From Pseudomonas plecoglossicida NBRC 103162 = DSM 15088 (GTDB lineage: Bacteria; Pseudomonadota; Gammaproteobacteria; Pseudomonadales; Pseudomonadaceae), in contig NZ_BBIV01000034.1 in assembly GCF_000730665.1 (NCBI RefSeq), positions 1 to 62,607 of the forward strand: 62,607 nt of DNA, read 5' to 3'. The position numbers were made by a program, and so were the translations under genes. Positions 1 through 8,321 of the stretch are shown in pieces. Within the stretch, counting starts at the first letter, position 1. Every line of letters begins with the position of its first letter. The notes beneath the pieces were generated by a model. It had not been told where the DNA came from. It saw only the letters and a list, made by a program, of their open reading frames with translations, and did no database searches.

Positions 1-15
1 TTGGGCGAAAATCTT

Positions 16-879
16 TCAGCCTCGAGCCAGTTCAGCCAGGTGTGCAGTCGCTTCTTCGCTTTTAAGCACCAGCACATCCCCTTCCAGCGAATCGAGCACC
101 ACTTCGGAAGTATTGCCAATCAAGGCACCGGAAATTCCACTTCGACCGATAGTTCCCATGACCGTGACCACCGCGTCCAGTTTCTTCTCAGTAAAGGGAA
201 TCAACACATCCGCCGGTCCCTCTGCGACATGCAGCCGATCTTCGCTGATATCAAATTCGGCCTGAAACGCTTTGCAAGCCTCCCGGTAGCGCTCTTCGAT
301 CTTTTCGCTCAATTGATACACAGGATCCGAAGCTGACAACATGGGCGAAGGGTGCGCTGCTATGACATGCAGATGGCCTTTGGCCAATTTGGCAATTGCA
401 TCACCATGATCGATGATACTGGCATGCAGGCGGCGATGATCTTCGTCCTGGTTGCCCACATCGACTGCCGCCAGGATCACGCCGCCCGTCCATGGCCGTT
501 CACTCTTGACCATCAGTACTGCGCATGGGCACTGGCGCAGGAGTTTCCAGTCGGTAGGGGTCAGCAATGCCTTCTTCAACGGGTTATCCGGGCGATGCTC
601 CTTGATCACCAGCTCACAGCCTTCAGCCTGCTGCACAGCGATGATCGATTCATGCAAGGAGTCATGCCAGGTCTGCTCATGGGTGACATTGTCATACCCA
701 TCATCATGCAGTTGACTGCCGAGCAAGCTGAGCAGTGCACTGTGGTCTTGCTTCTTGTCGCACATCAGCAGGTGCAGGCGGGCCCCGGTCACGCCTGCAA
801 TCAACTTGGCGCGAGTCAGTGCACGGCTGTGGGCATGGTGAGGGTCGAGGACGACGAGGATGCTGCGAACGGCTTGCAT
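16..879 (-). CDS. Universal stress protein with two Usp domains (UspE-like)
   Basis: The 287-residue product is a tandem universal stress protein: an N-terminal Usp domain (about residues 1-145) opening with RSILVVLDP, and a second (about 150-287). The C-terminal domain carries the ATP-type signature G-x2-G-x9-G-N-T-S (GTIG, then GNTS after nine residues), so nucleotide binding is likely there. Proteins of this type help survival under energy or oxygen limitation. An in-frame ATG two codons earlier (885) is possible, but the AAAGGGAG ribosome site lies only 3 bases before it and 9 before the ATG at 879, so 879 is preferred. A perfect ANR dyad at 947-960 with a well-placed -10 predicts low-oxygen induction. 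Cytoplasmic. The family call is firm; the physiological role is inferred. Confidence 0.9.
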   Translation of the reverse strand: MQAVRSILVVLDPHHAHSRALTRAKLIAGVTGARLHLLMCDKKQDHSALLSLLGSQLHDDGYDNVTHEQTWHDSLHESIIAVQQAEGCELVIKEHRPDNPLKKALLTPTDWKLLRQCPCAVLMVKSERPWTGGVILAAVDVGNQDEDHRRLHASIIDHGDAIAKLAKGHLHVIAAHPSPMLSASDPVYQLSEKIEERYREACKAFQAEFDISEDRLHVAEGPADVLIPFTEKKLDAVVTVMGTIGRSGISGALIGNTSEVVLDSLEGDVLVLKSEEATAHLAELARG

Positions 880-917
880 GTGCATGGACTCCCTTTAAAG
901 GTGGCGAGCAATGCCTG

Positions 918-960
918 ACTATAGTCGGCACTCCCCGCGTCGCCGCTTGATGTACATCAA
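918..960 (-). promoter_or_regulatory. ANR (FNR-type) box and class II promoter for the stress protein
   Basis: TTGAT-GTAC-ATCAA at 947-960 matches the ANR/FNR consensus on both half sites. On the minus strand a TATAGT hexamer (923-918) follows, predicting transcription from about position 911. That puts the dyad centre near -42, the class II activator position. The implied leader is about 30 bases with the AAAGGGAG ribosome site near its end. The geometry is seen directly; ANR binding is inferred. Confidence 0.8.
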
Positions 961-992
961 GCATAGTCACTGGCGCTAGCGGTCGCCGCCGG

Positions 993-998
993 TATAAT
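993..998 (+). promoter_or_regulatory. -10 element of miaE promoter
   Basis: A perfect TATAAT sits 35 bases before the miaE start codon. No good -35 is visible 17 bases upstream (CTGGCG), which suggests dependence on an activator or a weak promoter. The ANR dyad at 947-960 lies just upstream, about 52 bases before the predicted start point. Confidence 0.5.
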
Positions 999-1033
999 CG
1001 CCGATCCTGCCTGTCTTGTGTGGTTGCACGTCT

Positions 1034-1651
1034 ATGTCCCTGATCCCCGAAATCGATGCCTTCCTCGGCTGTCGCACTCCAGACGCCTGGATCGAAGCGG
1101 CGCTCGCCGACCAGGAAACCTTGCTGATCGACCACAAGAACTGTGAGTTCAAGGCAGCAAGTACTGCCTTGAGCCTCATTGCCAAGTACAACACGCATCT
1201 GGACCTGATCAACATGATGTCGCGCCTGGCGCGCGAAGAGCTGGTGCATCATGAACAGGTATTGCGTCTGATGAAACGCCGCGGGGTGCCATTGCGGCCA
1301 GTGTCGGCGGGGCGTTATGCCTCCGGCTTGCGGCGATTGGTGCGGGCCCATGAGCCGGTAAAGCTGGTGGATACTCTGGTGGTGGGCGCTTTCATCGAGG
1401 CTCGCAGTTGTGAGCGCTTCGCAGCCTTGGTCCCGCACCTTGATGAGGAGCTCGGGACCTTCTATCACGGTTTGTTGAAGAGTGAGGCACGCCATTATCA
1501 GGGTTACCTGAAGTTGGCTCACCACTATGGAGACGAGGCAGATATCGCCCGCCGTGTCGAACTGGTCCGGGCAGCTGAAGCTGAACTCATCCAGTCACCG
1601 GACCAGGAGCTGCGCTTTCACAGCGGTATACCGATGGCGCAAGCAGCCTGA
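1034..1651 (+). CDS. miaE: tRNA-(ms2io6A)-hydroxylase MiaE
   Basis: MiaE is a non-haem diiron monooxygenase that hydroxylates the isopentenyl side chain of ms2i6A37 in tRNA, using O2. The 205-residue protein shows the ferritin-like ligand set: the AREELVHHEQ helix (E68/E69, H72/H73), FIEARSCERF (E122, E127) and KSEARHY (E151, H154). The upstream in-frame ATG at 1016 is less likely than 1034, where the conserved MSLIPEI begins. Length agrees with the family. It is transcribed away from the stress-protein gene and shares its intergenic region, with a TATAAT at 993-998. As an oxygen-using tRNA modifier it contrasts with TrhP at 12074-13441. Confidence 0.93.
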   Translation: MSLIPEIDAFLGCRTPDAWIEAALADQETLLIDHKNCEFKAASTALSLIAKYNTHLDLINMMSRLAREELVHHEQVLRLMKRRGVPLRPVSAGRYASGLRRLVRAHEPVKLVDTLVVGAFIEARSCERFAALVPHLDEELGTFYHGLLKSEARHYQGYLKLAHHYGDEADIARRVELVRAAEAELIQSPDQELRFHSGIPMAQAA

Positions 1652-1669
1652 TCCAGCCCGCGGCTACTT

Positions 1670-1990
1670 TCAGTAGCGGCGGCCCAGCAGTAACCCTATC
1701 ACCAGGCCGAAGCCTGCCGAAACAGCCACGGTTTGCCATGGATGGCCGCCAATGTAGTCCTGGGTGGCGTCAACTGCCGGTTGCGCCTTGGCGCGCACCT
1801 GGCCAGCCGCTTCCCTGGCTTGGCGTAGCTTCAGGCTGACTTGTGCACGCAAGGTATCGGCTTCGTCGCCCACCAGCGAAGCGCTTTCGTTGAGCAGCTT
1901 TTCCGACTCTTCGATCAGCGCCTGCAGTTCGCTGAAAACCTGATCCTTGATCTGTTCGCTATTGGCTATTGCGGCAATTTTACGGGCCAT
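1670..1990 (-). CDS. DUF883 (ElaB/YqjD-type) membrane-anchored protein
   Basis: A 106-residue protein: a long charged alpha-helical N-terminal part (about 1-75, Glu/Gln/Ala-rich) then a conserved GGHPWQTVAVSAGFGLVIG helix near the C-terminus ending in GRRY. This is the ElaB/YqjD/DUF883 layout; E. coli members are tail-anchored inner-membrane proteins that bind ribosomes in stationary phase. The start at 1990 is chosen over an ATG 11 codons upstream because GAGGAAGAG lies just before it. It converges on miaE with only 18 bases between stop codons. The ribosome-binding role is known for the family and not visible here. Confidence 0.85.
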   Translation of the reverse strand: MARKIAAIANSEQIKDQVFSELQALIEESEKLLNESASLVGDEADTLRAQVSLKLRQAREAAGQVRAKAQPAVDATQDYIGGHPWQTVAVSAGFGLVIGLLLGRRY

Positions 1991-2117
1991 GAACTCTTCC
2001 TCGTCGATGGGGTGAATAACCAATGGATGCCGGCGCGGCAGGAAAGTTGCGATGGGCTTTTCGATGATCCGTCGCTACGGTGTAAGATAGCGGCCATTTC
2101 AACGGGCAGGTATTTCC

Positions 2118-2381
2118 ATGAGTTTCAATCTGGCCAACAAGAGCTTCGAGGAACGGGCGCAGATCGAGGCCGAGAAAGCCCGGTTGTTCGAGCTGTGGCA
2201 AAACAACCTGGGCAAGGCAAAGGGCGAGGCGGCCCGTCTTATTTCGGAAAAGCCACGGCGCAAGGGCAAGTGGGCCGAGTGGGTGCGTGCCGAACTGGAT
2301 GCCATGTCCCCGCCCGAATACGCGAGCATGGTACGAAGTGAAGTGAACAAGATGATGGCAGCTGCGAGTGGCAACCGCTGA
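2118..2381 (+). CDS. Small conserved Pseudomonas protein of unknown function
   Basis: 87 residues, strongly charged and helical, with alternating Lys/Arg and Glu and no signal peptide or membrane segment. I recall similar short proteins in other Pseudomonas genomes at this place but no assigned function. It is divergent from the DUF883 gene with 127 bases between starts, so the two promoters lie back to back. The ATG at 2118 is the first in frame. No catalytic motif is visible. Confidence 0.65.
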   Translation: MSFNLANKSFEERAQIEAEKARLFELWQNNLGKAKGEAARLISEKPRRKGKWAEWVRAELDAMSPPEYASMVRSEVNKMMAAASGNR

Positions 2382-2410
2382 CCCGAGCGTGGCCGGAATT
2401 TTGCGATGAA

Positions 2411-2440
2411 CCCGTGGGAGCCGGCTTGCCGGCGATGAGG
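2411..2440 (+). repeat. REP element (single)
   Basis: CCCGTGGGAGCCGGCTTGCC followed by GGCGATGAGG: the Pseudomonas putida-type REP sequence with the GCCGGCTTGCCGGC imperfect palindrome. It lies between the convergent gene at 2118-2381 and the LysR gene ending at 2461. Confidence 0.85.
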
Positions 2441-2460
2441 TCGAAAAAGACGGCATGGCC

Positions 2461-3354
2461 CTATGCGCCAAACGCCGCCAGCAAATCCTCCGCAAACGCC
2501 CGCTGCGCCTCCCCAGCCACCTGTCCCCGATGCCTGGCCAGGGTAAACGGCACCACGAAGTCCAACTCGGCATCCAGGGCCCACAACAAACCCTGGTCCT
2601 CCCAGCCCTGGGCGCAATGGCACGGCAGGTAACCCATATGCCGGCCTGACAGGATGAACATCAGCACGCTTTCGATCTGCTCGGCCACCGCCATGCTGCG
2701 CAGGCTCTGGAACGGCTCGCCGCCCTTGAGAAACCGGTAGGGATGGCGCACCTGATCGGCCTCCAGCAACTGCTCGCGCGTGACGCCTGGCAGGCCGAAA
2801 AATACGTGCCCCTTGCCGCAGTACAATCGCTGACGCTCTTCGAACAACGGCTGGTAATCGAATGCCGCCTGGCTGCCGGAAAAGTAGCTGATGGCATAGT
2901 CCAGCCGCTGCTCCAGCAGCAACCGTTCAAGCTCTGCAGGTGGCGCGCTGAACAGTTCCAGCTGCACTGCCTCCTCACGTTCGCGAAAACTGGAAATCGC
3001 CCGCGCCAGGCGAATGCTTACAGCCGCGTCCTGGTTTTCCGCCATGCCGATCCTCACCGTCCCCAGCAAGCGCCCAGCCACGCCATTGGCCTGCTGGCGG
3101 AACCGTTCGATATCCAACAGCAAACCGCGAGCAGCTTCCAGCAGCAGTTCGCCCTTCTCGGTCAGACTAAAACCACGCTTGCCGCGACTGCACAGGCGAT
3201 AACCCAGGCGCGCCTCGAGCTGCGCCATGCGCTGGCTGATGGTGGGCTGGCTCAAGCCTGATACGCCTTGCGCGGCGCTGAAGCCGCCGGCCTCGACAAC
3301 GGTCACGAACAGCCGCAACAGGTGCAGGTCAGGGTCCTGCAATTGTCCGAGCAT
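2461..3354 (-). CDS. LysR-family transcriptional regulator, divergent from polyamine genes
   Basis: 297 residues. The N-terminal winged helix (about residues 8-66) contains LRLFVTVVEAGGFSAAQ and the recognition helix region SQPTISQRMAQLE; the rest is a LysR substrate-binding domain. The ATG at 3354 has AGGAG 7 bases upstream; the open frame extends much further only by accident. It is divergent from the periplasmic polyamine-binding protein and the ureohydrolase, with about 100 bases between starts, so it most likely controls them in response to a polyamine or guanidino compound. The ligand is not knowable from sequence. The C-terminus ends close to a REP element. Confidence 0.88.
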   Translation of the reverse strand: MLGQLQDPDLHLLRLFVTVVEAGGFSAAQGVSGLSQPTISQRMAQLEARLGYRLCSRGKRGFSLTEKGELLLEAARGLLLDIERFRQQANGVAGRLLGTVRIGMAENQDAAVSIRLARAISSFREREEAVQLELFSAPPAELERLLLEQRLDYAISYFSGSQAAFDYQPLFEERQRLYCGKGHVFFGLPGVTREQLLEADQVRHPYRFLKGGEPFQSLRSMAVAEQIESVLMFILSGRHMGYLPCHCAQGWEDQGLLWALDAELDFVVPFTLARHRGQVAGEAQRAFAEDLLAAFGA

Positions 3355-3456
3355 CACATTGCTCCTAATGAATGTCAGCTTTGTAAAGTTGCCATTTTTA
3401 CAATGTAACCCGGCTGGCATGCTGACGGCATCCATCCCCTGCTCGAGGTGCCCGTC

Positions 3457-4536
3457 ATGCGAAGTTCGCTGTGCCTGCTGTCCTTGTGCCTTGCCTTGCC
3501 GCTGCAGGCCGAAGAGAAGGTCCTCAACCTGTACAGTTGGGCCGATTATGTCGCTCCGCAGACCCTCGAGCGCTTCGAGCGCGAGACGGGATACAAGGTG
3601 CGCTACGACACCTTTGACACCTCCGAGGTGCTGGAAACCAAGCTCTTGACCGGCGGCAGTGGCTACGATGTGGTCGTGCCGTCGTCCACCGTGCTCGCAC
3701 GGGCACTCAAGGCCAACGCCCTGCTGCCGCTGGATGCGCAGCGCATGCCGGGCTATGCCAACCTCGACAAGGATTTGCTGGGCAAGCTGGCCGAAGTCGA
3801 CCCGGGCAATCGTCATGCGCTGCCCTATACCTGGGGAACGTTGGGCCTGGGAGTGAATGTCGAGGCCGTGCGCCAGCGCCTGGGCGATGTACCGATGAAC
3901 AGCCTGGACCTGCTGTTCAAGCCCGAGTATGCAAGCCGCCTCAAGGGATGCGGCATCGCCATGCCCGACTCGCCGCAGGAAGTGATTGGCCTGGCCCTCA
4001 ACTACCTTGGCAAGGACCCGTACAGCCAGGACAAGGCCGATCTCGCCCAGGCACAAGCACTGTTGACGCAGTTGCAGCCATCGATCGCCTATGTCGCCAA
4101 CGGCCGACAGATCAACGACCTGGCCAATGGCAGCGTTTGCCTGGCACTGACCTACAACGGCGATGCGGCAATGGCTGCCGACCAGGCGCGCCGCGCCGGC
4201 AAGCCGTTCGAGCTGATCTATCGCATTCCCCGCGAAGGGACACTGCTCTGGCAGGACAACCTGGTCATACCCAAGGACGCCCCGCACCCCGAGGCGGCCA
4301 AGGCCTTCATGGCCTTCATGCTCCAACCGGAATCGGTAGCGGCACTGACCAACGCGCTGTTTTTCGCCAACGCCAACCAGGCAGCCACGCCGCTGGTCGA
4401 CGAGGCGGTACGCAACGATCCGGATATCTACCCGCCCGCTTCGGTGCGTGAGCGCCTGTATGCCGATCGCGGCATGGCGTTGTCCGACCTGCGCCAGCGC
4501 AACCGACTGTGGACGGCTTTCCGCAGCCGCCAGTAA
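3457..4536 (+). CDS. Periplasmic polyamine-binding protein (PotF/PotD-type)
   Basis: A 359-residue extracellular solute-binding protein. The first 18 residues form a Sec signal ending LPLQA, then EEKVLNLYSWADYVAP, the typical start of mature PotF-like proteins. NLYSWADY, DVVVPSS and the YTWGTLGLGVN segment match the polyamine-binding family. The start codon is the ATG at 3457, preceded by CGAGGTG, rather than the GTG at 3448. No ATP-binding or permease genes adjoin, so it is either an orphan binding protein sharing another transporter or a sensor component. A ureohydrolase follows 26 bases later, suggesting one transcription unit for a polyamine such as agmatine. Confidence 0.87.
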   Translation: MRSSLCLLSLCLALPLQAEEKVLNLYSWADYVAPQTLERFERETGYKVRYDTFDTSEVLETKLLTGGSGYDVVVPSSTVLARALKANALLPLDAQRMPGYANLDKDLLGKLAEVDPGNRHALPYTWGTLGLGVNVEAVRQRLGDVPMNSLDLLFKPEYASRLKGCGIAMPDSPQEVIGLALNYLGKDPYSQDKADLAQAQALLTQLQPSIAYVANGRQINDLANGSVCLALTYNGDAAMAADQARRAGKPFELIYRIPREGTLLWQDNLVIPKDAPHPEAAKAFMAFMLQPESVAALTNALFFANANQAATPLVDEAVRNDPDIYPPASVRERLYADRGMALSDLRQRNRLWTAFRSRQ

Positions 4537-4562
4537 CCCTCGATTACAAAAGGAGCCCGAAG

Positions 4563-5528
4563 ATGGAGCAAGCCCAGAACAACGACCAGGCCATGACCCG
4601 TGACAGCTTGTATGGCACTGCTGCGGAAAGTACCTACGCCGGTATAACCAGTTTCGCGCGTCGTCGCTACAGTCGCGATCTGCGTGGCGTGGATGTGGTG
4701 GTGAGCGGGGTGCCTTTCGACACCGCCACCAGCAACCGCCCCGGGGCGCGTTTCGGACCGCGTGCCATTCGCTCCGCTTCGGTCCAGCAGGCCTGGGCTC
4801 GCCACTGGCCTTGGGCGTTCGACCCGTTCGACCACCTCGCCGTCGTCGATCATGGTGATTGCCCGTTCGACAGCGGCACCCCGCAGTCGGTGCCAGACAG
4901 TATCGAGGCGCACGCCACGCATATCCTGGAGGCAGGGTGCGCGATGCTCACTTTGGGTGGCGATCATTTCATCAGCTACCCGCTGCTCAAGGCCCATGCC
5001 CGACGCCATGGCCCGTTGGCATTGATCCACTTCGATGCGCACAGCGACACCTGGCCGGACGAGGAGGGCAAACGCATCGACCATGGCACCATGTTCTGGC
5101 ACGCCGCGCGCGAAGGGCTGGTGGATCCGTCCTGCTCCGTGCAGGTCGGTTTGCGCACCACCAATGACGACGATCAGGGCTTCGCCATCCTCGACGCCCG
5201 GCAAGTGCATCGCCAGGGCACCGAGGCGATCATCGCGGCGATCCGCCAGCGGGTCGGTGAGCGCCCGGTGTACCTGACCTTCGATATCGACTGCCTGGAT
5301 CCCGCCTATGCGCCAGGCACGGGTACGCCAGTCTGTGGCGGGCTGAGCACGGTACAGGCACTGGAAATACTGGGTGGGCTTCGGGGCATCAACCTGGTGG
5401 GCATGGACCTGGTGGAAGTGGCACCCGCTTATGATCATGCCGATATCACGGCGCTGGCCGGCGCGACCCTGGCCATGGAGATGCTGTGCCTGTACGCGGC
5501 GCGGCACAAGGTCGACGTCGGCGCGTAA
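4563..5528 (+). CDS. Agmatinase-family ureohydrolase
   Basis: 321 residues of the arginase/agmatinase fold. The dinuclear Mn site is complete: GGDH (132-135), DAHSD (158-162) and DIDCLDP (241-247). Such enzymes release urea from agmatine or another guanidino acid or amine. The start at 4563 follows AAAGGAG with correct spacing; an in-frame ATG 18 codons upstream would overlap the previous gene. Position behind a polyamine-binding protein supports agmatine as substrate, but guanidinobutyrate or guanidinopropionate hydrolases look alike, so substrate is left open. Confidence 0.9.
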   Translation: MEQAQNNDQAMTRDSLYGTAAESTYAGITSFARRRYSRDLRGVDVVVSGVPFDTATSNRPGARFGPRAIRSASVQQAWARHWPWAFDPFDHLAVVDHGDCPFDSGTPQSVPDSIEAHATHILEAGCAMLTLGGDHFISYPLLKAHARRHGPLALIHFDAHSDTWPDEEGKRIDHGTMFWHAAREGLVDPSCSVQVGLRTTNDDDQGFAILDARQVHRQGTEAIIAAIRQRVGERPVYLTFDIDCLDPAYAPGTGTPVCGGLSTVQALEILGGLRGINLVGMDLVEVAPAYDHADITALAGATLAMEMLCLYAARHKVDVGA

Positions 5529-5659
5529 CGGGGCTGTACGGTTGCCGTGGCAGGTTCATACTGAAACATCAGGAATCGCATTCACACTTTTGCCGCGAAC
5601 CCATCGCGCCTTAGGCTATCCAACGCACGAGGCGCGCTTTTTCGTACGGGAGGTGAAGC

Positions 5660-5977
5660 ATGAACCTTACATTGCCAACCCTGGCCATCGGCCTGTTGCT
5701 GTGCGTGCCGGTGCAGGCCGCAACGCCGCAGCCGCTGCAACTTGCCGCCAGTAACAACAATCCCTACAACAGCCCGATCCAGCGCGCCAACCCCAACAGC
5801 CGCCAGGGCAGCATGTCGGCCACCCCGCCGGTGCGAGGCCCTTCCACACAGCCGATCCAGCGCACGCCCAGCCTGGACAACCGCGGCATCGGCAACGGCG
5901 ACAACCTGCGTCGCCAGCAGCAGACCCCGAACCTGGAACCTACCCGGCCGCCACGCGACACCCAGCGCGTGCCCTGA
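5660..5977 (+). CDS. Small exported Pro/Asn/Gln-rich protein, unknown function
   Basis: 105 residues with a clear Sec signal (about residues 1-20, ending VPVQAA) and a mature part that is low in hydrophobics and rich in Pro, Asn, Gln, Arg and Ser, with repeated SPIQRAN / QPIQRTP elements. It is probably disordered and periplasmic. GGGAGG stands 9 bases before the ATG. The PQQ-type dehydrogenase follows 21 bases after the stop, so the two are probably cotranscribed. Not recognised as any named family. Confidence 0.7.
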   Translation: MNLTLPTLAIGLLLCVPVQAATPQPLQLAASNNNPYNSPIQRANPNSRQGSMSATPPVRGPSTQPIQRTPSLDNRGIGNGDNLRRQQQTPNLEPTRPPRDTQRVP

Positions 5978-5998
5978 GCCCCTCGAAAGGAATTGCGC

Positions 5999-7147
5999 AT
6001 GACCAAAGCTACCTGGTTGGCCACCCTGACCGCCGCTGCATTGCTGCCGCTGTTGGCGCAGGCCGCTTCCGAGCAGCAGTTCCCCAGCGAGGAGGGGCAG
6101 ATCACGGTCAGTACCCTGGCAGACGGTTTGCGCAACCCGTGGGCGCTGGCCTTCCTCCCAGGCGGCAAGGACATGCTGGTCACCGAACGCCCCGGCAACC
6201 TGCGCCTGGTCAATGCCGAGGGCAAGGTCGGGGCGCCCATCAGCGGCGTTCCCAAGGTCTGGGCCGAAGGGCAGGGCGGTTTGCTCGACGTGGTGCTTTC
6301 CCCGGAATTCGAGACGGATCGAACGGTTTATCTTTCATTCGCCGAAGAGGGCAGTGATGGCAAGGCAGGCACCGCAGTGGGCCGCGGTCAGTTGAGCGAA
6401 GATCGCGCACGGCTGGAGCACTTTGCCGTGATTTTCCGACAACAGCCCAAACTCTCGGTCGGCAACCACTTCGGCTCGCGCCTGGTATTCGATCGCGATG
6501 GCTTCCTGTTCATCGCCCTGGGCGAAAACAACCAGCGTCCGACGGCCCAGGATCTGGACAAGCTGCAGGGCAAGGTCGTGCGGATCCTGCCCGACGGTGA
6601 GGTGCCGAAGGACAACCCCTTCGTCGGCAGGGACAACGTGCGCCCGGAAATCTGGTCGTTCGGCCATCGCAACCAGCAGGGCGCTGCGCTCAATCCGTGG
6701 ACCGGCAAGCTCTGGACCCACGAGCATGGCCCGCGCGGAGGCGACGAGATCAATATCGTGCAGCCGGGCAAGAACTACGGCTGGCCAATCGCGACGCACG
6801 GCATCAACTACTCGCTGCTGCCGATTCCCGAGGCCAAGGGCAAGCATGTCGATGGCATGGTCGATCCGCACCATGTCTGGGAAAAGTCGCCCGGGATCAG
6901 CGGCATGGCCTTCTATGACAGCCCCACGTTCAAGGCCTGGGATCACAACCTGTTCATCGGCGCGCTGGTTACCCAGGAGCTGATCCGCCTGCAACTCGCT
7001 GGCGACAAGATCGTCCATGAAGAGCGTCTGCTGGGCGACCTGAAGGCGCGAATCCGCGATGTGCGGGTAGGGCCCGATGGCTACCTCTATGTGCTGACCG
7101 ATGACAAGGACGGAAAGTTGTTGAAGGTTGGCCTTAGCGACGGCTAA
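5999..7147 (+). CDS. PQQ-dependent sugar dehydrogenase (soluble aldose dehydrogenase, YliI-like)
   Basis: 382 residues: Sec signal (to about LLAQA) then a six-bladed propeller of the glucose/sorbosone dehydrogenase family. Markers are NPWALAFLPGG near the mature N-terminus, LGENNQRPTAQDL, GHRNQQGAALNP and HEHGPRGGDEINI. It should oxidise aldoses in the periplasm with PQQ and pass electrons to the respiratory chain. The ATG at 5999 has AAAGGAA upstream. The small exported protein before it is probably in the same unit. Substrate cannot be read from sequence. Confidence 0.88.
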   Translation: MTKATWLATLTAAALLPLLAQAASEQQFPSEEGQITVSTLADGLRNPWALAFLPGGKDMLVTERPGNLRLVNAEGKVGAPISGVPKVWAEGQGGLLDVVLSPEFETDRTVYLSFAEEGSDGKAGTAVGRGQLSEDRARLEHFAVIFRQQPKLSVGNHFGSRLVFDRDGFLFIALGENNQRPTAQDLDKLQGKVVRILPDGEVPKDNPFVGRDNVRPEIWSFGHRNQQGAALNPWTGKLWTHEHGPRGGDEINIVQPGKNYGWPIATHGINYSLLPIPEAKGKHVDGMVDPHHVWEKSPGISGMAFYDSPTFKAWDHNLFIGALVTQELIRLQLAGDKIVHEERLLGDLKARIRDVRVGPDGYLYVLTDDKDGKLLKVGLSDG

Positions 7148-7156
7148 GGCGGTGCA

Positions 7157-7182
7157 CCTATCGCCGGCTTGCCGGCGATAGG
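7157..7182. terminator. REP-derived perfect hairpin
   Basis: CCTATCGCCGGC and its exact complement are separated by TT. The 12-base arms contain the REP core, but the flanking REP parts are missing. It follows the sugar dehydrogenase stop by 9 bases and lacks a T-run, so it could serve as a 3' stabiliser or weak terminator. Confidence 0.6.
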
Positions 7183-7202
7183 GCCCATAAACATAATGCC
7201 GC

Positions 7203-8309
7203 ATGACCCTCGATCCCCGACTGCTCTACCACCAGGCCCTTGCTGACCAAGGCTACGCTCCCGATCCGGCCCAGGCCCTGGCCGTCAACGCACTGCAGGC
7301 CTGTTTCGAGGCCATCGAGCAGGGACGAGCCACCCAGGGCCTCTACCTGTGGGGCCCGGTCGGCCGCGGCAAGACCTGGCTGATGGACCTGTTCCATCGC
7401 TGTCTGACCGTCCCGTCCCGGCGCCAGCACTTTCACCATTTCATGGCCTGGGTGCACCAGCGCCTGTTCCAGCTCAATGGCACCGCCGACCCCTTGCAGG
7501 CCTTGGCCCGCGAGCTGTCCGGGCAGATCCGCGTGCTGTGCTTCGACGAACTGTTCGTCAGCGACATCGGTGATGCCATCATTCTCGGCCGGCTGTTTCA
7601 GGTGCTGTTCGACCAAGGTGTGCGGGTGGTTGCCACGTCCAACCAGCCGCCACAGCAGCTGTATCTCGATGGCTTCAACCGCGAGCGATTCCTCCCGGCA
7701 ATCCGCGCCATCGAACAGCACATGGTGGTGTTGCCCATTCAGGGCGATCAAGATCATCGCCTGCATCCAGGGGCTGCTCGGCAACGCTATTGGGTCGCCG
7801 AAGCCGGCAAGCCAGGCAACCTCGCAGCGGTGTTCGGGCAACTGAGCCCAGAAGATCCTGGCAGTACCCGGCCGCTGTCGGTAGGCACTCGGCAGATCCA
7901 GGTGATCCGGCACAGCGCCGGTGCGCTCTGGTGCCGATTCGCCGACCTGTGCGAGCAGCCGCTGGCAGCCATGGAGTTCATGGCCTTGTGCGACCGTTTC
8001 CCGGCGATCCTGGTCGAGGGCGTTCCGGCCCTGAGTGGCGAACAGCGGGCTGGTCGCATCGCCCGTGGCACCGAGGATGGCGCGGCGCAGGTGGTGGCAG
8101 GCGATCGCCAGTTGCCTGCCCTGTCGCCCAAGGACGACGCCGTGCGCCGCTTCATCGCCCTGGTCGATGAGTGCTATGACCGCAGGGTGGCCTTGTACCT
8201 GGAAGCCCAGGTACCGCTGGATGCGCTCTACACTCAAGGGTATCTGGCGTTCCCGTACCAAAGGACCCTGAGCCGGCTACGGGAGATGCAACTGCAACGC
8301 TTCGCCTGA
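7203..8309 (+). CDS. zapE: ZapE/AFG1-type P-loop ATPase
   Basis: 368 residues of the ZapE (AFG1) ATPase family. Walker A is GPVGRGKT (51-58), Walker B is LCFDELFV (112-119), followed by the SDIGDAIILGRLF helix and sensor region TSNQPP. E. coli ZapE acts on the Z-ring during late division. Pseudomonads can carry a second, more divergent ZapE-like protein, and this may be that paralogue because it is not next to the usual ribosomal-protein genes; I cannot check for the other copy. The ATG at 7203 lacks a strong ribosome site. Confidence 0.82.
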   Translation: MTLDPRLLYHQALADQGYAPDPAQALAVNALQACFEAIEQGRATQGLYLWGPVGRGKTWLMDLFHRCLTVPSRRQHFHHFMAWVHQRLFQLNGTADPLQALARELSGQIRVLCFDELFVSDIGDAIILGRLFQVLFDQGVRVVATSNQPPQQLYLDGFNRERFLPAIRAIEQHMVVLPIQGDQDHRLHPGAARQRYWVAEAGKPGNLAAVFGQLSPEDPGSTRPLSVGTRQIQVIRHSAGALWCRFADLCEQPLAAMEFMALCDRFPAILVEGVPALSGEQRAGRIARGTEDGAAQVVAGDRQLPALSPKDDAVRRFIALVDECYDRRVALYLEAQVPLDALYTQGYLAFPYQRTLSRLREMQLQRFA

Positions 8310-8321
8310 AGGAGCCGAACC

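Noticed and set aside
3355..4326. Extension of the LysR reading frame upstream of 3354
   Set aside because: Would be antisense to the polyamine-binding protein; the LysR start with AGGAG at the right spacing is at 3354.
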